In this document: in pieces, positions 17,033 through 26,112 of the stretch
How the letters are laid out: each line of letters starts with the position of its first letter
Numbering within the stretch: position 1 is the stretch's first letter
Assembly: GCA_016213775.1 (NCBI GenBank)
Contig: JACQZR010000309.1
Coordinates: 1-64,000 of the forward strand
Length of the DNA: 64,000 nt
Reading direction: 5' to 3'
From: Acidobacteriota bacterium
GTDB taxonomy: Bacteria > Acidobacteriota > Terriglobia > Bryobacterales > Bryobacteraceae
Notes under the pieces: model-generated
Told to the model about the DNA's origin: nothing
Databases searched by the model: none
What the model saw: only the letters and a program-made list of their open reading frames with translations
Program-made: the position numbers and the translations under genes

Positions 17033-18904
17033 GTGCATCAGCGGAACCCCGTTCTCGTAGCTCTCCTGACGACCTCAACGCTCGTCACCGTGGCGCTGGC
17101 TTGGTTCGGCATTCGGCTTCTGCAACAGGAAAACGTCATGGAAGCTCAACGGTTGCGGGAGCGACTGGAGAACGGTGCGGACGCCATCGCAGCCGGAGTG
17201 AGAGGCAGACTGGCGGAAGCAGGAGAACAATTGAGCCGTTGGATCTCAGCCCCAGGCTCACCGGTACCTGCTCGGGATGATGCTGTGGTTGTCGTTACCG
17301 CGGGCGTGCGCATGCACGTGTCGCCCCACCGCGCCCTCCCGTTCGTTCCAGGAAACGTCCCCAACCAACCGGCGGACCGGGTATTCGCGGATGCCGAAGC
17401 AATCGAGTTCGGATCCAACCGGCCAGCGGATGCGGCAGCAACATACCGGAAGTTGAGCCAGCATCCGGACAAGCAAACCCGGGCTGAGGCGTTGTTGCGA
17501 CTGGGGCGAGTCCTGCGCAAGAACCGGAAGTTTGAAGATGCGCGGCGGGCATACCGGTCTCTATTTCAGTTGGGGGATGCCATTGCCGGAGGGATCCCAG
17601 CCGAGTTGGCTGGTCTCGATGGCGAGCGCTTGATCAGTGCCGCGATGGCCGATCACGCGGCGGAGCAGCGGCTTGCGGCACAGATCGCTCAGTGGATCGA
17701 TGCCGGCCGTTGGCCGTTGACGCGAGGCTCAGCGGAGTTCTATCGCGAGGCGGTGACACGAGAACCGAAACCGGACTCCTGGCTTTTGGCGGAGGCAATG
17801 GCTGATTTGTGGGATGTCGAGACGAAAGCGCCCCCTTCCCCTGGCGGGCATCGAATGGTCAACATACAAGGCCGGTCCGTGTTGGTGGCCTGGCGCTCCA
17901 ATGGTCAGCGAGTTGCAGCAATGGCTGGCTTCGCCGAACGGTTCAGTGCCAAAGACGTTCCGGCTGGTTATGCCTACCAACTGAGCGATGCAGCGGGGCA
18001 ACGCATTGCGGGTCCAGCCGCAGTTCCGTCGCCGGCTGTCGTTCGGATCATTGGCGATCCCCCAAACCCATGGATGATGCGCGTCTGGTCAACGGTCAGC
18101 GAGACAGAAGGCCGTCTCACAAGGCATCTTCTACCGGCGATGCTGGCGATTGTGATCGTCTGCCTCTGGGCAACTGTTTACTTCATGGCCCGTGCCATCC
18201 GGCGCGAAGCCCGCGTTGCCCGATTGCAGTCGGACTTTGTGGCCGCCGTCTCCCATGAGTTTCGTTCTCCACTCACCACTGTGCGGCAGTTATCGGAGAT
18301 GCTTGAAATGGATCAGGTCCCGAATGAGGAACGGAGACGGAAATACTATCAGTTGTTGGCCGGCGAGTCGCGCCGTCTGCAACGCCTCGTCGAAACGCTG
18401 CTCAATTTCGGCAAACTCGAGGCCGGCGCACAACAGTATCATTTCGAGAAAGTGGAGGTTCGCGAACTCGTGGGCCGGGCAGTGCGGGAGGTTTCCAGCC
18501 TGGAGAGTGAGGCCGCAACCCGCGTTCGGATCATTGGTCCGCAGCCGGAAACGCACCTCTTCGGTGATGCCGATGCTCTTGCGCTCGCGCTACGCAATCT
18601 GTTGGAGAATGGGCTCAAATACTCGCCAACCAACGAAGCAGTCGAGGTGAACTGGAGAAACGGGGAGGGGCGCGTGTCCATTTCTGTCGTCGACCACGGG
18701 CCCGGCATACCCAAAGAGGAGCACCAGGCGGTCTTTCAGAAGTTTGTGCGCGGCCGCTCGGCCATCCAAGCCGGCGTCAAGGGCACTGGTGTAGGACTGG
18801 CCATGGTTCGTCAGATCCTATCGGCTCATGGAGGCGAGATCAGTTTAGACAGTGAACCGGGACGCGGCAGCACGTTCACGATCGTCATAGCGGAGGCAAC
18901 TTAG
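17033..18904 (+). CDS. sensor histidine kinase with large periplasmic domain
   Basis: A 623-residue kinase. TM1 lies near residues 8-28, a large extracytoplasmic part with TPR-like helices spans about 30-360, and TM2 lies near 365-387. The DHp domain has the phosphoaccepting H408 (AAVSHEFRSPLTTVR). HATPase has the N box LRNLLENGLKYS, the G1 box VDHGPGIP, the F box FQKFVRG and the G2 box GTGVGLAMVRQI. The start is GTG with little leader. The response regulator begins two bases after the stop, and a PD40 protein follows; the three form an operon preceded by 11-bp-spaced repeats. Confidence 0.9.
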   Translation: MHQRNPVLVALLTTSTLVTVALAWFGIRLLQQENVMEAQRLRERLENGADAIAAGVRGRLAEAGEQLSRWISAPGSPVPARDDAVVVVTAGVRMHVSPHRALPFVPGNVPNQPADRVFADAEAIEFGSNRPADAAATYRKLSQHPDKQTRAEALLRLGRVLRKNRKFEDARRAYRSLFQLGDAIAGGIPAELAGLDGERLISAAMADHAAEQRLAAQIAQWIDAGRWPLTRGSAEFYREAVTREPKPDSWLLAEAMADLWDVETKAPPSPGGHRMVNIQGRSVLVAWRSNGQRVAAMAGFAERFSAKDVPAGYAYQLSDAAGQRIAGPAAVPSPAVVRIIGDPPNPWMMRVWSTVSETEGRLTRHLLPAMLAIVIVCLWATVYFMARAIRREARVARLQSDFVAAVSHEFRSPLTTVRQLSEMLEMDQVPNEERRRKYYQLLAGESRRLQRLVETLLNFGKLEAGAQQYHFEKVEVRELVGRAVREVSSLESEAATRVRIIGPQPETHLFGDADALALALRNLLENGLKYSPTNEAVEVNWRNGEGRVSISVVDHGPGIPKEEHQAVFQKFVRGRSAIQAGVKGTGVGLAMVRQILSAHGGEISLDSEPGRGSTFTIVIAEAT

Positions 18905-18906
18905 AT

Positions 18907-19602
<696 letters not shown>

Positions 19603-19661
19603 CGATGACTGTGTCGTGAATCGGAATGTGGCCGCGTAGTCTGCCAACAGGAGGTTCGAAC

Positions 19662-21764
19662 GTGAAATCCTTGACAGCAATTTGGCTCATCGTAGCTGGC
19701 ACCGCAGTGCTCTCAGCGCAGACTACCGCGCAGGCGGAAAAACTTCTGCAGAGCGCCCGTCACAAAGAGGTGATGCAAGGAGACTTGAAGGCAGCGATCG
19801 AGCAGTATCGCAAGATCGCGGCGCAGTTTGCCAAGCAGCCGGAGATCGCGGCGCGCGCCCTTTTTCAACTGGGGCAGTGCCAGGAGAAGCTGGGCGAGGC
19901 AGAGGCGAGGAAGTCGTACGAACGTATCGTGCGGGAATACGGCGGCGCGCAATATGCTTCCGCGGCGCGGCAGAGACTGGCGTCGTTGGGCGGAGGTGAG
20001 CCGTCTGGGCAACTGACGATGCGGGCTGTTTGGACTGGCGATAAGGTTGACTCCGAGTCATCCCTGTCACCGGATGGCCGGTTCATTTCCTTCCCGGATT
20101 GGGACACCCATAACCTGGCTCTTCACGATCTCGTCACCGGCACCGACCGTCTGTTGACCAATACAGGTTCCCGTAAGCGCGGCGAGACAGTATTCGCGGA
20201 ATCATCGGCAATGTCGAGGGACGGGAAGCAGGTGGCCTACACCTGGCATGACCAGAAGAACGGTAGCCTCTATGAACTGCGCGTGGTCAATGTCAGTGGT
20301 GATCCGAAACCACGGCGCGTTTACGAACATAAGAGTGGCGGGTATCTCGAGCCCTGTGACTGGTCGCCCGACGGCAAATGGATTGCCGCCTCCTTATGGT
20401 TAGGTAAAAATACGTCACTGCCGCAGCAAATCGTCCTGATTGGGGCGCAAGACGGAGCACTGCGCGTGCTGACATCATCAGACACGGATCGTTTGCTCAT
20501 GGGAGGGTTTTCTTCGGACGGCAGATACGTCGTTTACACTCGCAGGACTGGCGGTGGCTCTCGAGGCTATATCATTTCGGTCGACGGAAAGCCGGAGGTC
20601 CAGTTAATCCCAGGCAACTCTTTCGTGGACTCTCCAGTGTGGACACCGGACGGCTCGCGGATTGTTTTTGTGAGCGACCGGAGCGGGTCTCCCGGTCTCT
20701 GGTCAATTCGTGTGGTGGACGGAAAACCAATCGGCGAGCCGGAACTCTTGAAGGCCGACTTTACCTACGCCCGAACCCAGAATATGAGCACCCCGGCGAT
20801 GGGCTTCACACGTGACGGGTCGCTCGTTTACCGGGCGCGCGTTAACCAGACAGATGTCTACGTGGCGGGACTGGACCCGGCCACCGGGAAGCTGACGTCC
20901 GAACCCAGGCGCATCAACGAGCGTGGGGTCGGCAACGCCGGCCAACCGATTGCATGGCTGCCGGATAGCAAGTCTCTGTCTTTCTGGAGCGCGGGTACTG
21001 TTGGCGCGCTCCTCGTGCACACTCTTGGTACGCGCGAGGAGCGCGAGATCTGGGGCGGGAGATCCGGGCGCAGGCCCGCGGGCTTCGCCGGTTGGTTTCC
21101 GGACGGGAGAAGCCTCATGACTATGAAGCGCGAAGGCCAGACTCGGGTGTACAGTCGCGTGGACAGCACAACCTTGGCAGGGCAGGCGAGTTGGACCGTC
21201 CCAGAGCACCTTGGTGGTGCCATCTCACCGGACCTGATGACCGAGTATTTCTCGCACAAAGACGAGACGACGCCCTGCGAGGGGACCAAATGCACGTTCG
21301 TCATTTCCGCTCGGAGTATCGAAACAGGAAGCGGCCGCGAGATTCTTCGAATCCGTGCGGCTTGGCTGTGGGGTCCATCTATCTCCCCGAATGGAAGTGA
21401 AATGGCCTTCATCGTCGGGGATGACCCCAACACTCCCGCGGTGATGGTCGCGCCAACGGCCGGCGGCTCGCCCCGCGAGATCTACCGCGCCGCGGAAGCT
21501 GTCAAATTGCACGGGCGCACCAATTGGACCCACGACAGCCGTCACGTGCTTGCGTTCCGTTTTATGCCGTCAGGCGGAGAACTTTGGTCGTTCCCCACCA
21601 AAGGCGGCCCGCCTGAGGTCTCCTCAATGCGTGTTAGACCCATTCAGGAACCCTTCGTCAGTCCGGACGGAACTCAGATCGCCTTTCTCGGGGGGAACAC
21701 GGGAACGGAGATCTGGGTCATGACCGGGCTTCTGCCGAAATCCACACTCGCGACGCCTCGTTGA
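19662..21764 (+). CDS. exported TolB-like PD40/WD40 protein with N-terminal TPR
   Basis: A 700-residue protein with a signal peptide (about 1-20), a TPR/tetratricopeptide-like helical segment (about 20-115, KLLQSARHKEVMQGDLKAAIEQYRKIAAQFAKQPEIAARALFQLGQCQEKLG) and a beta-propeller of PD40 repeats (SPDGRFISFPDW, SPDGKWIAASLW, TPDGSRIVFVSDRSG, SPDGTQIAFLGGN). The start is GTG at 19662 right after AGGAGG. The same TPR-plus-PD40 layout is common in acidobacterial signalling operons. It may sense envelope status together with the upstream kinase. Its role is inferred. Confidence 0.85.
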   Translation: MKSLTAIWLIVAGTAVLSAQTTAQAEKLLQSARHKEVMQGDLKAAIEQYRKIAAQFAKQPEIAARALFQLGQCQEKLGEAEARKSYERIVREYGGAQYASAARQRLASLGGGEPSGQLTMRAVWTGDKVDSESSLSPDGRFISFPDWDTHNLALHDLVTGTDRLLTNTGSRKRGETVFAESSAMSRDGKQVAYTWHDQKNGSLYELRVVNVSGDPKPRRVYEHKSGGYLEPCDWSPDGKWIAASLWLGKNTSLPQQIVLIGAQDGALRVLTSSDTDRLLMGGFSSDGRYVVYTRRTGGGSRGYIISVDGKPEVQLIPGNSFVDSPVWTPDGSRIVFVSDRSGSPGLWSIRVVDGKPIGEPELLKADFTYARTQNMSTPAMGFTRDGSLVYRARVNQTDVYVAGLDPATGKLTSEPRRINERGVGNAGQPIAWLPDSKSLSFWSAGTVGALLVHTLGTREEREIWGGRSGRRPAGFAGWFPDGRSLMTMKREGQTRVYSRVDSTTLAGQASWTVPEHLGGAISPDLMTEYFSHKDETTPCEGTKCTFVISARSIETGSGREILRIRAAWLWGPSISPNGSEMAFIVGDDPNTPAVMVAPTAGGSPREIYRAAEAVKLHGRTNWTHDSRHVLAFRFMPSGGELWSFPTKGGPPEVSSMRVRPIQEPFVSPDGTQIAFLGGNTGTEIWVMTGLLPKSTLATPR

Positions 21765-22021
21765 ACTCCAGCCGAAATGTTGCAGCCGTACTCCATCACC
21801 TGACAGTGATCGGAGAAGCGATGAGCCGATTGTCCGCCGAATTAAGGGACCGCCATCCGGAAGTACCGTGGCGACAAATCATTGCGGTGCGGCACAGGAT
21901 CGTGCATGCATATTTTGATCTGGATTGGCAGATCCTCTGGGATGCCGCTAGCGGCGACATTCCTGAGCTGAGACGGCAGGTTCTCGACATCCTCACGGCG
22001 GAGTTCTCAGAATCCGATTGA
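21761..22021 (+). pseudogene. HepT-like (DUF86) toxin remnant lacking its N-terminal part
   Basis: Only the C-terminal two-thirds of a HepT/HEPN ribonuclease is present: HHLTVIGEAMSRLSAELRDRHPEVPWRQIIAVRHRIVHAYFDLDW, with the RNase motif R-x4-H-x-Y (RHRIVHAY). The first 40 or so residues of the usual 110 are missing, and no partner MNT-type nucleotidyltransferase gene is present. The only start is TTG at 21761, overlapping the previous stop. It looks like a leftover toxin part, possibly inactive. Confidence 0.65.
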
Positions 22022-22140
22022 AGCCAACATCGTTCCCCTCACTCCCTCGCTGAGCGCACACTGGGTGTCCACGCGTTCCGTCATCGGATGAATGGAGCGG
22101 CCAGAAATGTTCTCCTAAAAAACATCAAAAGACAAACTCC

Positions 22141-22184
22141 TGACACAATCCTCACACTTCCCAAGTGTGTCCCTGACAATCGAG
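22141..22184 (+). promoter_or_regulatory. 11-bp-phased repeats and hairpin before the kinase-receiver gene
   Basis: Elements TGAC (22141), TCAC (22152) and TGAC (22174) sit on an 11-bp grid with one divergent position (22163). A perfect inverted repeat, CACACTT and AAGTGTG around CCC, lies at 22153-22169 within it. The first part resembles the box before the kinase gene at 17033. Probably a binding site of an OmpR-family regulator. Confidence 0.5.
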
Positions 22185-22219
22185 TCGTAGACTGAAGTTC
22201 GAGCAAAGGAGGCGCAACA

Positions 22220-23368
22220 GTGAACCCCGGATTCAATTCCCGCTACGAAACGCTGGAGAAACTCGGTGAGGGCGGCATGGGCGTCGTCTACAATGCACGC
22301 GACACCCGGCTGGGGCGCCTCGTCGCCCTGAAAATGCTGCCGGAGCGGTTGATGGAATCGCCTCAGGCACGTGAAGACTTCCTGCGCGAGGCGCAGGCCA
22401 TCGCTGCGCTCAACCACCCCCACATCGAGACGATCTACGAGATCTGCGAGAGTGAAGATGCGCCGGTCCTGGTCCTGGAATTCATGCCGGGCGGTACTCT
22501 CTGTTCACGCTTGGAAGCACAGGCGCTCTCGATGGATGAGATCGTGCGGTACGGTCTGCAGGTGGCGGATGGGCTGGCGTACGCCCACCGCCGCGGGCTC
22601 ATCCACGGCGACGTGAAACCGGAGAATCTCATGTTCGCCGAAGACGGCCGCCTCAAGATCACCGATTTTGGACTGGCCCGTTTCGATGACAGCCCAACCG
22701 TTGTACTGGATGGCAGAGTCGCAGGCACGCTGAAGTACATGGCGCCGGAACGCTTCGAGGGCCGCCCTGCCAGCCGCCAGTCGGATATCTTCTCACTCGG
22801 TGTCGTGTTGAATGAGATGGCAGGCGGGCAGGCCCTACCGGAAGCTTTCGAGCATCTTGTGCGGCGCGCGACCGCCCGGGACCGCGCCCGGCGATATCCC
22901 AGCATGGATGAACTCGCCGCCTCCTTACGGCAACTTCACGAGGTCCCTGCCTTTACTCAGCCGGAGATTCCCACGATCCTCGTAGTGGAGGATGACGATA
23001 CCTTGCGCTCCGTAGTCGAGGCGGGCCTGACGTACGAGGGCTACCATGTCCTCACGGCTGGAAACGGCCGCGACGGAATGCGGATTGCCACCGAGGAGAA
23101 CCCGCACTTGGTCTTGCTCGACGTGATGATGCCTGGCCTGAATGGACTGGATGTATGCCGCCAACTACGCCGGCGGGGATATGCCGGTCCGATTATTATG
23201 GCAACCGGAAGGGGAGAGGAAGTCGACCGCGTAGTAGGTCTGGAGATCGGAGCGGATGATTACCTCGTCAAGCCCTACAGCCAGCGAGAACTCTTTGCGC
23301 GCATCCGTGTGCACCTTCGGCGGTGGTCTAATACGTGTGCCAATTCGAGCGTCTACTTGGCTGCCTAG
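22220..23368 (+). CDS. Ser/Thr protein kinase fused to a receiver domain
   Basis: A 382-residue protein with two domains. The eukaryotic-like kinase (about 9-235) has the P-loop LGEGGMGVV, the ATP lysine K38 (VALKML) and DFG (ITDFGLARF). The catalytic loop reads HGD (LIHGDVKPENLM, D131) instead of the common HRD, so it may be an RD-negative kinase. A receiver (about 250-365) follows, with the phosphoacceptor D301 (VLLDVMMPGLNG) and K in LVKPYSQREL. No DNA-binding domain follows; the tail is only SNTCANSSVYLAA. The start is GTG after AAAGGAGG. It couples Ser/Thr kinase signalling to two-component phosphorylation. Confidence 0.9.
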   Translation: MNPGFNSRYETLEKLGEGGMGVVYNARDTRLGRLVALKMLPERLMESPQAREDFLREAQAIAALNHPHIETIYEICESEDAPVLVLEFMPGGTLCSRLEAQALSMDEIVRYGLQVADGLAYAHRRGLIHGDVKPENLMFAEDGRLKITDFGLARFDDSPTVVLDGRVAGTLKYMAPERFEGRPASRQSDIFSLGVVLNEMAGGQALPEAFEHLVRRATARDRARRYPSMDELAASLRQLHEVPAFTQPEIPTILVVEDDDTLRSVVEAGLTYEGYHVLTAGNGRDGMRIATEENPHLVLLDVMMPGLNGLDVCRQLRRRGYAGPIIMATGRGEEVDRVVGLEIGADDYLVKPYSQRELFARIRVHLRRWSNTCANSSVYLAA

Positions 23369-23407
23369 ACAAACGCCAACCTACGTGTATCAAAATAGGT
23401 TGAGCAG

Positions 23408-24130
23408 ATGCTATCCACCAGACGTGCGATCCTTCCACTCCTCCTATCCGCTTGCAGTCGCGCGGACTCCTCGGCGCGTCTGCACGCGCGTCCGGTCGCG
23501 ATACCCGCGCAAGTAATGAAACCAGGCGTCGTCCCGCTGAGCCTCCGATCCGGCCGCGACGCTCTGGTGAGTGTTCCCGCCACTCGGAGGGATCCCGCGC
23601 CGCTCCTGGTTTACCTCCACGGAGCCACCGGGAATGAGCAGCAGGGAATTCGGCGGTTCGGTCCGCTGACTCAGGAACTGGGTGTTGTGCTGCTGTCCCC
23701 TGCTTCACGCGATGGCACCTGGGACGCAATCCGGTCCGGCTACGGCCCCGATGTACGCTTCATTGATCAGGCGCTGGACAAAGTGTTCGCCAACTACCGG
23801 ATTGACTCCCGAAAGATCGGCGTGTGTGGTTTCTCCGATGGCGCCTCGATGGCGCTCGGTCTCGGCTTATCGAATGGCGATCTCTTTCACCAGGTGCTGG
23901 CGTTTTCGCCAGGCTTTATCCCCGGGAACAGCTTGAGGAATGGCAGCCCGAGCATCTTCATCTCACACGGAACGAAAGACGAAATCCTTCCCATTGATAC
24001 ATGTAGCCGGAGTTTGGTCCCTGAACTGGAGAAGTCCGGGTATCGGGTGCGCTTCCATGAGTTCGATGGCCCACATACAGTGCCCACTGAGATTGCTCGC
24101 GAGGCGGTAAGCTCGTTTCTCAAGGGCTAG
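23408..24130 (+). CDS. alpha/beta-hydrolase lipoprotein (esterase)
   Basis: A 240-residue protein whose N-terminus (MLSTRRAILPLLLSACSRAD) has a lipobox ending in LSAC, so it is probably a lipoprotein. The alpha/beta-hydrolase core has an oxyanion-type HGATGNEQQG block, the nucleophile in GFSDGAS (G-x-S-x-G), the acid in GTKDEILP and the histidine in FDGPHTVP. The family includes PHB-depolymerase-like and feruloyl-esterase-like enzymes; substrate not known. It may be co-transcribed with the kinase-receiver gene (39-bp gap) or be independent. Confidence 0.85.
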   Translation: MLSTRRAILPLLLSACSRADSSARLHARPVAIPAQVMKPGVVPLSLRSGRDALVSVPATRRDPAPLLVYLHGATGNEQQGIRRFGPLTQELGVVLLSPASRDGTWDAIRSGYGPDVRFIDQALDKVFANYRIDSRKIGVCGFSDGASMALGLGLSNGDLFHQVLAFSPGFIPGNSLRNGSPSIFISHGTKDEILPIDTCSRSLVPELEKSGYRVRFHEFDGPHTVPTEIAREAVSSFLKG

Positions 24131-24247
24131 ACCTTCTGGAATGCCGCCGCCACACCTGTGAACGCCTCGCACACATCGCACACTCTGCAACCTCTAATAA
24201 ATCAATAGCTTACGAATTGGCCTCGGGCGTGCCATCTAAAGCTGCGT

Positions 24248-25495
24248 ATGCGTCTGGCACATGCTCTTCTAGCCCTCGCCGCCCTGGCCACGACAGCCTT
24301 CTGCAACCAGGATCCCGAGACAAACGTCAATTCCCGTTACACCGTGGAAAGCGCCGAACTCCCTCAGCGTGCTGAAAAGCGCGTCAGCCCGACACTCAAG
24401 GCAGACGTCCAAAAGCTCGTTGGGGAAAAGTTCAATCAGGAGATAGTGGACCGGTTGACGCGGCAGATGAAGAAGGAACTGCGCGGTTTCCGCGTCGCCC
24501 AAAAGGTGGCCAAAGGGACCAAGCCCGAGCATGTGCGCGTTCTTTGGGAAGCGATCCGGACAAACCCGGCGCAGGACCTAGTCCTGCCGCGGCTGGTCTA
24601 TAGCTCTAAACAGAACTTCACTTTCGGTGCCGACGCCGATTTCGATATCGACGGCAACGTGTTCCATGCCGGCATTCTCACCGATAACGACGAAACGCTG
24701 GAGCGCTACTCCGGCGTGCGCGGCGGTTACCGGCGAGTGGCTGCCGGAGGTAAGTTCCGCGGTGGGTTTGTGGTGGAGAGTTATCGCGCCCAATGGTCGA
24801 ACGCCGTCGAATCCGCGCTAAATAACCAGTCCGAGGTTCCAGGGATTTACCGAACCAGGCTTCATGTGCAACCTGAAGTCCAGGTGGAGGTGCTTCCGGG
24901 AGTCTGGATCGGAGCCGGAATCAGCATTCAACGCATGCAATTTCAGTTTCCGGCCGCGCGATACCAGGATTCCCATGCGCTAATTTCATCTCTGCGCTTT
25001 GAAAGGCGATGGGCAGGATCGACACCCGCTAAACACGGCGTGGAGGCAGGCTACAGTCTGCGCGCGGCCACCACCTCTCTTGGCAGTGACTTTTCCTTCA
25101 CTCGCCATTTCTTTGATGCCCGCTACTTCTTCCGCTTCAGCGGCGAGCAAGTGAGCGCGGCTTTTCGCGGCGGGGTTCTCAGCGGCACAGCGCCTCTTTA
25201 TGACCGCTTCGTGCTTGGCAATTCCACCACGCTGCGCGGCTATAACAAGTTCGATGTCGCTCCTCTAGGAGGCAATCGGGTGGCGCATGGTTCCCTCGAC
25301 TATCGCCACAAATGGTTTCGCGCGGTCTACGATGTCGGGGCAGTTTGGAGTCGTGGCGGCGAATCGAAAGTCCTGCATTCACTGGCCGCCGGAGTAACCA
25401 CCGGGCTCAAGCGGGACAGCCTGTCGCTCCTGGTGGCGTTTCCCCTGCGCGAAGGCCGCGCGGAACCCATTTTTATCGTAGGTATGAATTTCTAA
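24248..25495 (+). CDS. Omp85/BamA-like outer-membrane protein with one POTRA-like region
   Basis: A 415-residue exported protein. Signal peptide (about 1-19), then a region with a POTRA-like fold (about 45-110) and a C-terminal beta-barrel. The Omp85 hallmark (V/T)RG(F/Y) is present as NSTTLRGYNKF, followed by LGGNRVAHGSLDYR. The barrel ends with the phenylalanine IVGMNF, typical of outer-membrane proteins. Shorter than BamA, it is closer to surface-antigen/TamA-like or patatin-associated Omp85 proteins. It lies ahead of the DUF4390-NtrYX genes and may be co-transcribed with them. Confidence 0.82.
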   Translation: MRLAHALLALAALATTAFCNQDPETNVNSRYTVESAELPQRAEKRVSPTLKADVQKLVGEKFNQEIVDRLTRQMKKELRGFRVAQKVAKGTKPEHVRVLWEAIRTNPAQDLVLPRLVYSSKQNFTFGADADFDIDGNVFHAGILTDNDETLERYSGVRGGYRRVAAGGKFRGGFVVESYRAQWSNAVESALNNQSEVPGIYRTRLHVQPEVQVEVLPGVWIGAGISIQRMQFQFPAARYQDSHALISSLRFERRWAGSTPAKHGVEAGYSLRAATTSLGSDFSFTRHFFDARYFFRFSGEQVSAAFRGGVLSGTAPLYDRFVLGNSTTLRGYNKFDVAPLGGNRVAHGSLDYRHKWFRAVYDVGAVWSRGGESKVLHSLAAGVTTGLKRDSLSLLVAFPLREGRAEPIFIVGMNF

Positions 25496-25508
25496 ACGGG
25501 TACATCGA

Positions 25509-26111
25509 GTGCGAAAAACGGAGGTCACCGCTCTTCTGGTAGGACTGGCTGCGGGCCTGTGCCCGATGTTTGTCCAGGAGATGCTTGGCCAGGATTTGCG
25601 TGCGGTTTGGAATGGCGTGGAAATCCGCGTCACTTCGCCTCGCTTGAACTTCATCGCCGGGCGCGGGTTGGATCAACTGCGCAACGGGCGTACTGTGTCG
25701 TATGACATTCAGCTCAGCCTGCACCGGGAAGGCGTGCCGGGGCGGAGGAATATCCAGCGCTTCGCAATCAGCTACGATTTATGGGAGGAGCGGTATCGCG
25801 TGACGCGTCTCGGGCGCGAGAAACTGGAACGGAAGTCGCAGTCGAATCTGGCGCAGAACTCCGCCGAGGGGTGGTGCGTGGAGAACACCACGCTGTCCAC
25901 CGACGGGGTGGATCCAAAGGCGCCAGTGATGGTCCATCTGGAGGTGCGGGCACAGGACCCGCGCGAGAACGGCGATCCGTTGACCGAGCCTGCGCTGTCG
26001 CTGGCTTCGTTGATTGATCTGTTCAGCAAACCGACGCGGGCGCAGCAACAACGCTGGACGAAACAGGCCGGGCCGCTTCGCTTGAATGATATTCGCGCGA
26101 AGGCGAACTAA
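25509..26111 (+). CDS. DUF4390 domain protein
   Basis: A 200-residue protein with the DUF4390 pattern (VEIRVTSPRLNFIAGRGLDQLRNGRTVSYDIQLSLH, then QRFAISYDLWEERYRVTR). The start is GTG at 25509, 13 bases after the Omp85 gene. DUF4390 genes sit next to NtrY-NtrX pairs in several Proteobacteria, and the same arrangement occurs here, with the kinase gene beginning immediately after the stop. An envelope role with the downstream kinase is inferred. Possible N-terminal signal or anchor segment (VTALLVGLAAGLCPMFVQ). Confidence 0.8.
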   Translation: MRKTEVTALLVGLAAGLCPMFVQEMLGQDLRAVWNGVEIRVTSPRLNFIAGRGLDQLRNGRTVSYDIQLSLHREGVPGRRNIQRFAISYDLWEERYRVTRLGREKLERKSQSNLAQNSAEGWCVENTTLSTDGVDPKAPVMVHLEVRAQDPRENGDPLTEPALSLASLIDLFSKPTRAQQQRWTKQAGPLRLNDIRAKAN

Positions 26112-26112
26112 C

